Assembly: GCA_023213395.1 (NCBI GenBank)
Contig: CM041465.1
Span: forward strand, 201,011,741-201,075,740
Length of the DNA: 64,000 nucleotides
Origin: Cycas panzhihuaensis
Lineage: Eukaryota > Cycadophyta
Direction of reading: 5' to 3'
Shown piece by piece: positions 10,793 through 21,060 of this stretch. The notes beneath the pieces are model-generated. The model saw only the letters and a list, made by a program, of their open reading frames with translations, did not search any database and was not told the DNA's origin. How positions within the stretch are numbered: the first letter of the stretch is position 1; every line of letters starts with the position of its first letter. A program made the translations under genes and the position numbers.

Positions 10793-13700
10793 ATGGTGAA
10801 ACTATCAGGTGCAAAGTTTGACGTGGAGAAATTCAATGGCAATAACAACTTCAAGTTTTGGAAGCTAAAAGTATATGATATTCTTATACAACAGGATTTG
10901 TACAAAGCCCTTGCAGGCAAATTGAAGAAACCCGCAGTGATGGATGATGATGAATAGGATGATTTAGGCAAAAAGGCACTTAGCACAATATGATTGTGTT
11001 TGGCGGATGAAGTCTTGTTTAATCATAGGGGAGTAGACATCAATAGGATTATGGACCCGGTTAGAAGGCCTATATATGACCAAATCAATAACAAATTGAA
11101 TCTACCTGAAGAGGCAACTGTACTCGTTATGGATGAAGGAAGGTACAAAAATTGCTGACCATTTAAATATTTTTAATACTTTTATTTGTCAATTGACTAG
11201 TATCAATGTTAAAATTGAGGATGAGGATAAGGTTGTTACTCTGTTATGCTCATTACCTGAATCCTGGGATAATATTGTCACCTTAATTAGTTTTAGCACT
11301 ACAGATGAATTGGAATATGATTCTGTTGTGAGTGTTTTGCTAGTGGAAGAAGTGCGAAGGAAGTCTAGTCTTAAAACCTCCACACTAGAAGCCATGACAA
11401 TAAGGAATAGAACATTTGAGAGAGGACAAAACTCCAGGGATACATCAAGGTCCAAGTCAAAGAGAAAAAAGAGTAAGCTTAGGTGTTGGTATTGTAATAA
11501 GACGGGTCACCTCAAGAAGGATTACTACAAAAGGAAAGAGTTCCAGAAAAAGGAAGATCCTGCCAAGGAGGTGAATCAGGTGTAGTCAAATGAAGGTATG
11601 GATGATGATGTCTTGGTTGCTTGTAATATTTCTCATTATCACCATGACTGGTTGTTAGATTCAGGTGCTTCGCACCACATGTGTCCATACAAGAGTTAGT
11701 TCTCATCATATGAACATTTTGATGGTGGTGATATGCTTATGGGAAATGAAGTTTTTTGTAAGACAGTAGGCATTAGTAGCATCAGAATTAAGATGTTCGA
11801 TGGGGTAGTCAGAACATTAATTGAGGTTAGACATGTACCTAATTTGAAAAGGAATCTGATTTCCTTAGGTGAATTAGATTCAGGTGGTTTTAAGTATACA
11901 GGTTACGAAGGAGTCCTAAAGGTGTCAAAGGGCGCCTTGGTTGTTATGAAAGCCTTAAAGAAAGGAAATCTTTATATTTTAGTGGGAAGTATAGATGTCA
12001 GTCAAGCAGCTACAGTGTCAAAGATTACAGAAGATCCTGCTCAGCTATGGCATCAGAGACTTGGGCACATGAGTGACAAAGGACTTAAGGTGCTGATAAA
12101 CTGTAAGTTACTTCCTAGCTTGCAGCTTTCAGATTTGGCTTTCTGTAAACATTGTGTTTTTAGAAAATAGTGTAGACGCAGGTTTAAAGTAGGGAGTCAC
12201 ACTAGTAAAGGCATTCTGGATTACATACATTTAGATGTATGGGGACCAGCCCCTAAAATATCTTATGGAGGATCATTGTATTTTGTCACATTTATAGATG
12301 ATTACTCCAAGAAGGTATGGGTTTATTTTTTAAAAAGGAAATCTAAAGTTTTTAGTGTGTTTAAGCAGTTCAAGGCTTTAGTTGAGAATAGTACTGGTAA
12401 GACAATCAAATGTTTAAGAACTAATAATGGAGGTGAGTTCAACTACTTAGAGTTTGAGAACTATTACAGAGAAGCTGGGATCGAAAGACACAAGACCACT
12501 AGCTATACTCTGCAGTAAAATGGTATTGCTAAGCATAAGAATAGGACACTCTTGGAAAGAGTAAAAAGCATGCTAAGTAATGCAGGAGTGGAGCAAGGAT
12601 TGTGGGCAGAAGCTGTTCAAACAGCTTGCTATCTAGTAAACAGGTCACCATCACTTGTAATAGATTGTAAAATTCCTGAAGAGGTATGGACTGGACATCC
12701 AAGTGATTATTCAAATTTAAAAGTTTTTGGTTATGATGCTTATGCCTGGATTGACAAAAGTAAACGTTCAAAGTTAGACCCAAAATCTAAGAGATATATC
12801 TTTGTTGGTTATGGTGATAAGGATGGTGTGAAGGGATACAGGTTGCAGAATCCTACTGCCCACAAAATCACCATTAATAAAGATGTCATATTTGATAAAT
12901 CTCCCCTTGTAAAATTAAAAAGTGGAGAAGCTGAAATGAAATAGAAGTAGTAAGATAAACATCAATAAGTTAAGTTTAAAATGTAACCATATGTAGAATC
13001 AGAAGATCATGAAGATCTTTTTGAAGATGAATCAGTAGTAGATTCACAAGAGTATGTGGACACTCCTCTGCCAATAGTTAGAAGATCTACACAAGTTAGT
13101 CATCTGCCTGACAAGTATAACCCTTCTATTTCTATTGCGTTAGTTTCTAATGATGGTGATCCCACATGTTATCAGGAAGCAATAGATGATATCCATGGAG
13201 AGAAGTAGGTAAGGGCTATGCAGGAAGAGATATATGCCTTGAAGAAAAATAATTCATGGGACTTGGTAGAACTTCCACATGACAGGAAGACTATTGGTTA
13301 TAGGTGGGTTTTCAAAAAGAAAATAGATATTGATGGAAATGTTGATAAATATAAGGCAAGACTGGTGGCTAAAGGTTTTTCACAGAAAGTAGGTATTGAA
13401 TTTCATGAGATCTTTCCACCAGTTGTTAAACTTGTTTCAATTCGAGTGCTGTTAGCATTGGTAGCTTCTCTCGATTTAGAGTTGAAGTAGTTAGATGTAA
13501 AAATAGATTTTCTACATGGAGATTTAGATGAGGAGATCTATATGGATCAACTAGAAGGGTTTGTACAAGATGGCAGGAAAATACTTGTTTGCAGGCTCAG
13601 GAAATCATTATATGGTCTGAAGCAATCACCCAAGTAGTGGTACAAGAAGTTTGATGCCTTCATGGAGAGCCAAAATTTTAAAAGAAGTGAGTATAATCAT

Positions 13701-14717
13701 TGTGTTTACTTTAAATTTATGGACAATAGCTTATTCATTATCTTGGTGTTATATGTTGATGACATGCTGGTTGCAAGCAAGAGCATGAAAGAAATCAATA
13801 AGCTAAAGGCTTAATTGCCTAGGACTTTTGATATGAAGGATCTAGGAACTACAAAACAAATCTTAGGCATGGAGATACATAGAGATAGGAAAAATAGTAA
13901 GCTATAGTTATCACAGCGGAAATATATAGAGAAGGTGCTAACCAGGTTTGGCATGGCAAATGTGAAACCACTGAGTATCTCATTGGCTTCCCACTTCAAG
14001 CTTTCTTTGAATTTGAGTCCTAGTAATGAAGAAGAAAAGGCTTATATGTCTCGTGTGCCTTATGCTAGTGCAGTAGTAAGTTTGATGTATTCCATAGTAT
14101 GTACAAGACCTAATATTTCACATGTAGTCGGTGTAGTTAGCAGTTTTATGGCAAATCCAAGAAAGGAACATTGGGCTACAGTGAAATGGGTGCTTCGGTA
14201 TTTGAGAGGCACAAGTGACTATTACATCACCTTTGGAGGTATAGGTAATTAGGTTTGTGGATATGTCAATTCAAACTTTGCAGGAGATTTAGACAAAAGA
14301 AGGTCTACTTCAGGTTATGTTTTTACTCTTGCAAATGGTCCAATTAGTTAGATGTCCAAATTGTAGAGCATAACTGCACTATCAACCATAGAAGCTGAAT
14401 ATATTATTGCAGCACATGCTTGTAAAGAAGCAATCTGGTTACAGGGTCTATTGGTTGAGCTTGGAAGGAGACAAGAAAATATAAAGGTATTTTGTGACAG
14501 TCAAAGTGCCATTTACTTAGCCAAGAATCGAGCTTATCACAGTAGAATAAAGTATATTACTCTTAAGTACCATTTCGTTAGACAGGTTGTGGAAGTAGGT
14601 GGAGTGACACTTGAGAAGATTCACACTAATCAGAATTATGCTGATATATTCACAAAACCAGTACCAATAGAGAAGTTCAAATGGTGTTTGACTTCCCTTG
14701 GCTTGCAGAAAAGATGA
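10793..14717 (+). pseudogene. B-inner unit 1 gag-pol polyprotein, near-continuous but with stops
   Basis: The frame begins at ATG 10793, shifts once near 11025 (2 bp shorter than B-outer there) and then stays in one register to 14717. Order: gag (KFDVEKFNGNNNFKFWKLKV), CCHC knuckle CWYCNKTGHLKKDY with the last Cys now Tyr (about 11485-11530), protease LLDSGASHHM (about 11650), HHCC zinc region LWHQRLGHMSDKGL (about 12045), integrase core VTFIDDYSKKVWVYFL with the second catalytic Asp in LRTNNGGEF now Asn (about 12420), RT with intact LYVDDML (YVDD 13752-13763), and RNase H ending STIEAEY, CDSQSAIYLAKN, HFVRQVVEVGGV. About 1300 codons, typical of the family. Most stops sit at Gln, Trp or Arg positions of relatives, for example 12942, 13206 and 13635. 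Non-functional. Confidence 0.95.
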
Positions 14718-14764
14718 TGAAGTATCTAGGAAAGGTACTGGGCAATTATTGTCAAGGTGGAGAT

Positions 14765-15407
14765 TGTTGGGTATTGTGACAACAATTATGGGGCTAAAAT
14801 TATGGCATGTTTTTGGTGCGGTTTCCCCCCTAATCTTTCTTGAGGGGTTCCAAGGCGGGGGAGCCCCCCTTAGCCGGGGGATGCAGGGGGAGTGGAATGA
14901 CCCCCACTAGGAGGGGGTTCAGGGGCGATAGCCCCCAACCCAAAAAATTAGCCATGTAAACCTTATCAAAATGTAAAGAAAATTAGGGTCGTTCGATACA
15001 AATACCCTAGATTTTACAGTTGAGATTTAGGTCTTAGATGTTCCTCTCATGTAGCCCATTTTAGGGCTTTTCTTATTATGTTGTAATGTAATGCAATGTA
15101 ACTGTGATGAGGGCGACGACTGATTGTTATTCCTGAGAGCACTTTGTAACTCTGATGTACTATTTCTCTATTCTATAGCAATAAAGATCGATACCTTTCC
15201 TGTGTGGATGTTTCCCTAGCACACTGCTAAGGTTTTACCATGTTATATTGGGTGCACATGTGATGTTTAACTTTTATTTTCTTGTTACTGTATAATCTCT
15301 GATTTTAGAACTTGCATGTAATTTTAAGTTTCGATTTCTGTAACTAGTTTTAAGAATGCAATAGATCTTAGTGGTGGTTAAAGGTTTGGGACCTTGTATT
15401 CTCAACA
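14765..15407 (+). repeat. Shared middle LTR of the B-inner tandem
   Basis: Serves as 3' LTR of unit 1, preceded by the polypurine stretch AAGGTGGAGAT at about 14755, and as 5' LTR of unit 2, followed by AGTGGTATTAAAGCC. Ends TGTTG/CAACA are intact. The GC hairpin module is present but partly mutated (about 14840-14937). Confidence 0.96.
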
Positions 15408-15478
15408 AGTGGTATTAAAGCCACTCTTTTTCTTACAACGAGTTTGTGAAGGTTTTGGTGTCGGCTTTTCTACACTAA

Positions 15479-17267
15479 ATGGTGAAACTAGCAGGTGTAA
15501 AGTTCAAGGTGGAGAAATTCAATAGTAAGAACAACTTCGAGTTATAAAAGCTAAAAGCGTATGATATTCTTGTACAGCAGGGTTTGTACAAAGCCCTTGC
15601 AGGCAAATCAAAGAAACCCACAGGGATGGATGATGATGAATGGGATGATTTAGATAAAAATGCACTTAGCACAATATGATTGTGCTTAGCAGATGAAGTC
15701 TTATTTAACATCGCAGGGGAGTAGATAGTAGCAGGATTATGGACCCAGTTGGAAGGCTTGTATATGACCAAATCAGTAACGAATTGAATCTACCTGAAGA
15801 GGTAATTGTACTCATTATGGATGAAGGAAGGTACAAAAATTGCTAACCATTTAAATGCTTTTAATACTCTTATTTGTCAATTGACTAGTATCGATGTTAA
15901 AATTGAGGATGATGACAAGGTTGTTACCCTTTGCTAACCATTTAAATGCTTTTAATACTCTTATTTGTCAATTGACTAGTATCGATGTTAAAATTGAGGA
16001 TGATGATAAGGTTGTTACCCTGTTATGCTCATTACCTGAATCCTGGGATAATATTTTCACCTCAATTAGATTTAGCACTACAAATGAATTGGAATATGAT
16101 TCTATTATGAGTGCTTTGCTAATGGAAGAAGTACGGAGGAAGTCTAGTCTTGAAACCTCCACACTAGAAGCCATGATAGTAAGGGGTAGAATGTTTGAGA
16201 GAGGATAAAACTCTAGGGATACATCGAGGTCCAAGTCAAAGAGCAAAAAGAGTAAGCTCAGGTGTTAGCATTGTAATAAGATCGATCACCTCAAGAAGGA
16301 TTATTACAAAAGGAAAGAGTTCTAGAAAAAGGAAGATCCTGCCAAGGAGGCGAATTAGGTGGAATCATATCAAGGTATGGATGATGATGTCTTGGTCATT
16401 TGTAATATTTCTCATTATCACCATGACTGGTTATTAAATTCAGGTGCTTCGCACCACGTGTCCACATAAGAGTTGGTTCTCATCATACCAACCTCTTAAT
16501 GGTGGTGATGTGCTTATGGGAAACAAAGTTTCTTGTAAGACAGTGGGCATTAGTAGCATCAGAATTAAGATGTTCGATGGGGTAGTCAGAACATTAACTG
16601 GGGTTAGACATGTACCTGATTTAAAAAAGAATCTGATTTCCTTAGGTAAATTAGATTCGGGTGGGTTTAAGTATATAGGTCATGAAGGAGTCCTAAAGGT
16701 GTTAAAGGGTGCCTTAGTTATTATGAAAGCCTTAAAGAAAGGAAATATTTATATTTTAATGGGAAGTACAAATGTCAGCCAAGCAGCTACAACGTCAAAG
16801 ACTGCAGAAGATCCTGTTCAGCTATGGCATTAGAGACTTGGGCACATGAGTGAGAAAGGACTTAAGGTACTGATAAACTGTAAGTTGCTTCCTGACTTGT
16901 AGCTTTCAGATTTGGCTTTCTATAAACATTGTGTTTTTGGAAAACAGTGTAGACTCAAGTTTAAAGTAAGGAGTCACACTAGTAAAGGCATTCTAGATTA
17001 CATACATTCAGATGTATGGGGACTAGCCCCTAAAATATCTTATGGAGGATCATCATATTTTGTCACATTTATAGATGATTACTCCAGAAAGGTATGGGTC
17101 TATTTTTTGAAAAAGAAATCTGAAGTTTTTAATGTGTTTAAGCAGTTCAAGGCTTTAGTTGAGAACAATACTGGTAAGATAATCAAATGTTTAAGAACTG
17201 ACAATGGAGATGAGTTCAACTCCTTGGAGTTTGAGAACTATTGCAGAGAAGCTGGGATTGAAAGACA
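15479..17267 (+). pseudogene. B-inner unit 2 gag to mid-integrase, truncated
   Basis: Starts at ATG 15479, homologous to unit 1. Codon 23 is TAA (15545-15547), where unit 1 has TGG. The gag frame is further broken by a 91-bp tandem duplication (15840-16021). The knuckle region near 16260 has lost residues (TGG to TAG). Protease and pre-integrase follow, and the integrase core VTFIDDYSRKVWVYFL (about 17070) keeps Asp in LRTDNGDEF. The copy stops at GIERHI (about 17267), where it is fused to the interior of an LTR. RT and RNase H are absent. Confidence 0.92.
15840..16021 (+). repeat. 91-bp tandem duplication in unit 2 gag
   Basis: Two directly adjacent 91-bp copies beginning TTGCTAACCATTTAAATGC (15840 and 15931) that differ at one visible base (GATGACAAG against GATGATAAG). 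Since 91 is not a multiple of three, the duplication shifts the gag frame. Its near-identity suggests it is younger than most substitutions around it. Confidence 0.95.
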
Positions 17268-17720
17268 TATAAACCTTATCAAAATGTAAAGAGAATCAGG
17301 GTCATTTAATACAAATACCCTAGATTCTACAGTTGAAATTTAGGTTTTAGATGTTCCTCTCATGTAGCCCGTTTTAGGGCTTTTCTTATTATGTTGTAAT
17401 GTAATGTAATGTAACTTTGATGAGGGCGGTGACTGATTGTTATTCCTGAGAGAACTCTGTAACTATGATGTATTGTTTCTCCATTCTACAGTAATAAGGA
17501 TCAATACCTTTCCTATGTAGATGTTTCCCTAGCATACTGCTAGAGTTTTACCACGTTATATTAGGTGCACATGTGATGTTTGGCTTTCATTTTCTTGTTA
17601 CTATATAATCTTTGATTTTAGAACTTGCATGTAATTTTAAGTTTCAATTTCTGTAACTAGTTGTAAGAATGCAATAGATCTTGGTGGCAGTTAAAGGTTT
17701 GGGACCTTGTATTCTCAATA
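17268..17720 (+). repeat. Truncated terminal LTR of the B-inner tandem
   Basis: Corresponds to about position 190 to the end of the 643-bp LTR: it begins TATAAACCTTATCAAAATG and ends TTCTCAATA. The junction with integrase sequence at 17266-17268 shares CA with both parents, a microhomology deletion. GTAGG follows directly. Confidence 0.94.
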
Positions 17721-18565
17721 GTAGGATCCCACAACCTGTATCCCTTCACACCATCCTTATCACCATAACCAATAAAGATATATCTCTTGGATTTTGGGTC
17801 TAACTTTGAATGTTTATTTTTATCAGTCTAGGCATAAGCATCATAACTAAAAACTTTTAAATTTGAATAATCACATGGATGTCCAGTCTATATCTCTTCA
17901 AGAATCTTGCAATATATTGCAAGTGATGGTGATATGTTTACCAGATAGCAAGATGTTTGAACAGCTTCTGCCCATAAGCCCTGTTCCACTCCTACATTAC
18001 TTAGCATGCTTCTTGCTCTTTCCAAGAGTGTCATATTCATGTGCTCAGCAATGCCATTTTGCTGTGGAGTATAGCTAGTGGTCTTGTGTCTTTTGATCCT
18101 AGCTTATCTCCAATAGTTCTTAAAGTCCAAGGAGTTGAACTCACCTCCATTATTAATTCTTAAATATTTGATTGTCTTACCAGTACTATTCTCAACTAAA
18201 GCCTTGAACTGCTTAAACACACTGAAAACTTCAGATTTCTTTTTTAAAAAATAGACCCATACCTTCCTGGAGAAATCATCTATAAATGTGACATAATACA
18301 ATGATCCTCCATAAGATATTTTAGGGGCTGGTCCCCATACATCTGAATGTATATAACCTAGAATGCCTTTACTAGTGTGACTCCCTACTTTAAACCTAAG
18401 TCTATACTACTTTCCAAAAATACAATGTTCTGAAGCCAAATTTGAAAGTCAGAAGTTAGGAAGCAACTTCTGGTTTATCGATGTAAGTCCTTTCTCACTC
18501 ATGTGCCCAAGTCTCTAATGCCATAACTGACCTAGATCTTCTGCAGTCTTTAAAGTTATAGCTAC
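17721..18565 (-). pseudogene. B-outer integrase segment
   Basis: Resumes B-outer at the second GTAGG copy. Reading minus it holds the rest of integrase, with open piece 18104-18301: YYVTFIDDFSRKVWVYFLKK and the catalytic block LRINNGGEF, Asp now Asn. Downstream towards 17721 are the GKE-type end and the YIFVGYGDKDGVKGY tail before the cut. Stops and shifts occur between blocks, including one near 18100 where the frame ends YWR. Confidence 0.9.
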
Positions 18566-19780
18566 TTAGCTGACATCTGTACTTCCCACTAAAATGTAAA
18601 GATTTCCTTTCTTTAAGGCTTTCATAACAACCAAGGCGTCCTTTGACACCTTTAGGACTCCTTCATGACTTGTATGCTTAAAACCACCCAAATCTAATTC
18701 ACCCAAGGAAATCAGATTCTTTTTTAAATTAGGTACATGTCTAACCTCAGTTAATATTCTGACTACCCCATCAAACATCTTAATTCTGATGCTACTAATG
18801 CCCATTGTCTTACAAGAAACTTCATTTCTCATAAGTACGTTACCACCATTAAGAGGTTGGTATGATGAGAACCAACTCTTGTGTGGATACCTGTGGTACG
18901 AAGTACCTAAATCTAATAACCAATCATGGTGATAATGAGAAACATTATAAGCGGCCAAGACATCATCATCCATACCTTGATTTGAGTCCACCTGATTCGT
19001 CTCCTTAGCAGGATCTTCCTTTTTCTGGAACTTCTTCCTTTTGTAACAATCCTTCTTGAGGTGACCGGTCTTATTACAATGCCAACACCTGAGCTTACTC
19101 TTTTTACTCTTTGACTTGGACCTCGATGTATCCCTAGAGTTTTGTTCTCTCTCAAACATTCTACCCCTTACTGTCATGGCTTCTAGTATGGAGGTTTCAA
19201 AACTAGATTTCCTCTGCACTTCTTCCATTAGTAAAGCACTCACAACATAATCATAATCCAATACATCTATAGTGCTAAAACTAATTGAGGTGACAATATT
19301 ATCCCAGGATTCAGGTAATGAGTATAACAAGGTAATAACCTTGTCCTCATCCTCAATTTTAACATCGATACTAGTCAAATGACAAATAAGAGTATTGAAA
19401 ACATTTAAATGGTCAGCAATTTTTGTACCTTCCTTCATCCATAACGAGTACAATTGCCTCTCTAGGTGGATTCGATTCGTTACTGATTTGGTCATATATA
19501 GGCCTTCTGACCAGGTCCATAATCCTGTGGTTGTCTCTTCCCCTGTGATGTTAAACAAGACTTCATCTGCCAAGCACAATCGTATTATGCTAAGTACCTT
19601 TTTGTCTAAGTCATCCCAATCATCATCGTCCATCCCTGTGGGTTTCTTCAATTTACCTTTAAGGGCTTTGTACAAACCTTGATGTACAAGAATATCATGT
19701 GCTTTTAGCTTTTACAACTTGAAGTTCTTATTGCCATTGAATTTCTCCACCTCGAACTTTGCACCTGCTAGTTTCATCAT
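18566..19780 (-). pseudogene. B-outer gag, protease and pre-integrase; longest open frame in the window
   Basis: ATG at 19780 matches the family start. Codon 23 is TAA (19712-19714), giving FKL*KLKA. From 19675 to 18566 the frame is open for 369 codons. It contains the gag UBN2-type body (LYSLWMKEGTKIADHLNVFN, LPESWDNIVTSISF), an intact CCHC knuckle CWHCNKTGHLKKDC (about 19050-19090), a protease in which DSGAS has become DLGTS (about 18905) and the RHVPNLKKNLISLGEL block. The catalytic Ser-to-Leu change and the upstream stop argue against function, although this is the best-preserved gag in the region. Ends at a stop before the HHCC zinc region. Confidence 0.92.
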
Positions 19781-19837
19781 TTTGGTATAGAAAAGCTGAC
19801 ACCAAAACCTTCACAGACTCGCTGCAAAACAAAAAGT

Positions 19838-19850
19838 GGCTTTGATACCA
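19838..19850 (-). other. Primer-binding site of B-outer
   Basis: Minus strand reads TGGTATCAAAGCC two bases inside the LTR end, matching the initiator tRNA-Met 3' end at most positions. It is the best-preserved binding site of the B family here. Confidence 0.9.
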
Positions 19851-19852
19851 CT

Positions 19853-20494
19853 TGTTGAGAATATAAGGTCCCAAACTTTAAACTGCCATAAGATCTGAAC
19901 TATTTTGCAACTAGTTACAGGAATTGAACCTAAGATTTAACATGTAAGTTCTAAAATCAGAGACAATATAATAACATTAATAAACTAGCTAAACATCACA
20001 TATGCACCTGATATAACGTGGTAAAACCCTAACAGTGTGCTAGGGAAACATCCACACACGAAAGGTATCAATCTTTATTGGTGTAGAATGGAGAAATAGT
20101 ACATCTCAGTAGCAGAGTGCTCTCAGGAACAACAACCAGCCACCGCCCTCATCACAGTACATTACATTACATTCAACATAATAAGAAAAGCTCTAAAACG
20201 AGCTACATGAGAGGGACATCCAAGGCATGAATCTCAACTATGGAATCTAGGGTATTTGTATCAAACGACCTTGATTCTCTTTACATTTTAATAAGGTTTA
20301 CAGGGCTTATTTTTTTGGGTCGAGGGCTATCGCCCCCGAACACCCTCTTAGCAGGGGGTGTTCCACTTCCCCCGCACCCCCCAGCCAAGGGGCTCACCCC
20401 CCTTAGAACCCCCTGAGGAAGATTAGGGGGGGAAACTGCATCGAGAACGTGCCAAAATTTTTGCCTTAAATAATTATTGTCACAATATCCAACA
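19853..20494 (-). repeat. B-outer 5' LTR
   Basis: 642 bp, TGTTG/CAACA ends intact, homologous over the full length to 7536-8167. The GC-rich module (about 20310-20430) is retained. GAAGT, the second target copy, follows at 20495-20499. Confidence 0.95.
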
Positions 20495-21060
20495 GAAGTA
20501 TAACACTTAGCTAATATATTTTTAGTGTGCTAAGGTCCTTAGATACTTCTATACTAGTGGTCACTATTTTAACCTCTTGATATCTCCTACACATCTTAGG
20601 ATTTTTTCAATAACTCTTTGTTCAGTAATCATTTCTCCTAAGGATCTCATCTAGTTAACTAACCCTTGACCTTAGTAATAAACTCATTAACTCCTTCGTG
20701 AGATATCATCCTAAGATTTTCAAATTTACTTTTTAAGGTTTGTAGTTTAGATGATGCAACTCCTTCATAAGTTGTCTTGAGTATGTCCCAAGCCTCATTT
20801 GACATTACAATTTCACTAACTTTGGAAAAGATGTGGTCTTCTAATTAACAAAAGATTGGTACAAGTGCCTCATTATACTTCTTCTTATTCTCCTTATAGT
20901 ATTTTCTTTCATCCTCAATGGTGTCTTCATCAATCGAACCATAACCTATATCAACAAGTTCCCACATCTTTTGTAATAAAATATGCTTAAAATAAAATTA
21001 ACTAAAAGCACTAAAAAGGCAATAAAGATGTAGTTGAAAAACATAAGATGTGTCCCACTT
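20495..21060 (-). pseudogene. Element A gag N-terminal part
   Basis: Reading minus from about 21000: LLQKMWELVDIGY, then KKKYNEALVPIF, then SNEAWDILKTTYEGV, LQTLKSKFENLRMISHEGV, FITKVKGLV and MRSLGEMITEQRVIEKIL. This is the UBN2/gag_pre pattern of copia (EAWD.L...Y.G......L...F..L.M.....V..........N.LR..GE.....V..KIL) in order. The frame then reaches the GAAGT site, where B-outer interrupts it, and continues at 7535. At least two Gln/Met-region stops are visible. Confidence 0.85.

Larger units (their letters stand above)
10078..17720 (+). mobile_element. B-inner: tandem copia array nested in its own relative
   Basis: Order is LTR (10078-10721), complete internal region (10722-14764), LTR (14765-15407), partial internal region (15408-17267), then a 5'-truncated LTR (about 17268-17720). 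GTAGG flanks the whole array at 10073-10077 and 17721-17725, so it occupies a single integration site in the integrase region of B-outer. The first unit is 5330 bp. The second lacks everything from mid-integrase through the first 190 bp of the last LTR. Unequal or intrachromosomal recombination between LTRs is the usual origin of such arrays. The two internal regions differ enough, including at a diagnostic stop codon, that they may come from different source copies. Confidence 0.94.
7536..20494 (-). mobile_element. B-outer: Tork/Tnt1-like copia, split by B-inner
   Basis: LTRs 7536-8167 (632 bp) and 19853-20494 (642 bp) have 5-bp inverted ends TGTTG/CAACA, with the left copy CAATA. Both flanks carry GAAGT (7531-7535, 20495-20499), a perfect target duplication. 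The primer-binding site (minus TGGTATCAAAGCC) is 19838-19850. The coding region is cut after the integrase by a 7.64-kb plus-strand insertion with its own duplication GTAGG. Without it B-outer is about 5.3 kb, the same size as the inner full unit (5330 bp). LTR divergence in the first 200 bases is about 8-9% by eye. The gag start, knuckle pattern and single gag-pol frame resemble tobacco Tnt1 and the Tork clade. Confidence 0.95.

Noticed and set aside
19838-19850. tRNA-like sequence TGGTATCAAAGCC and its relatives
   Set aside because: Only the 12-13 bases complementary to a tRNA 3' end, placed next to LTRs; primer-binding sites, not tRNA genes.
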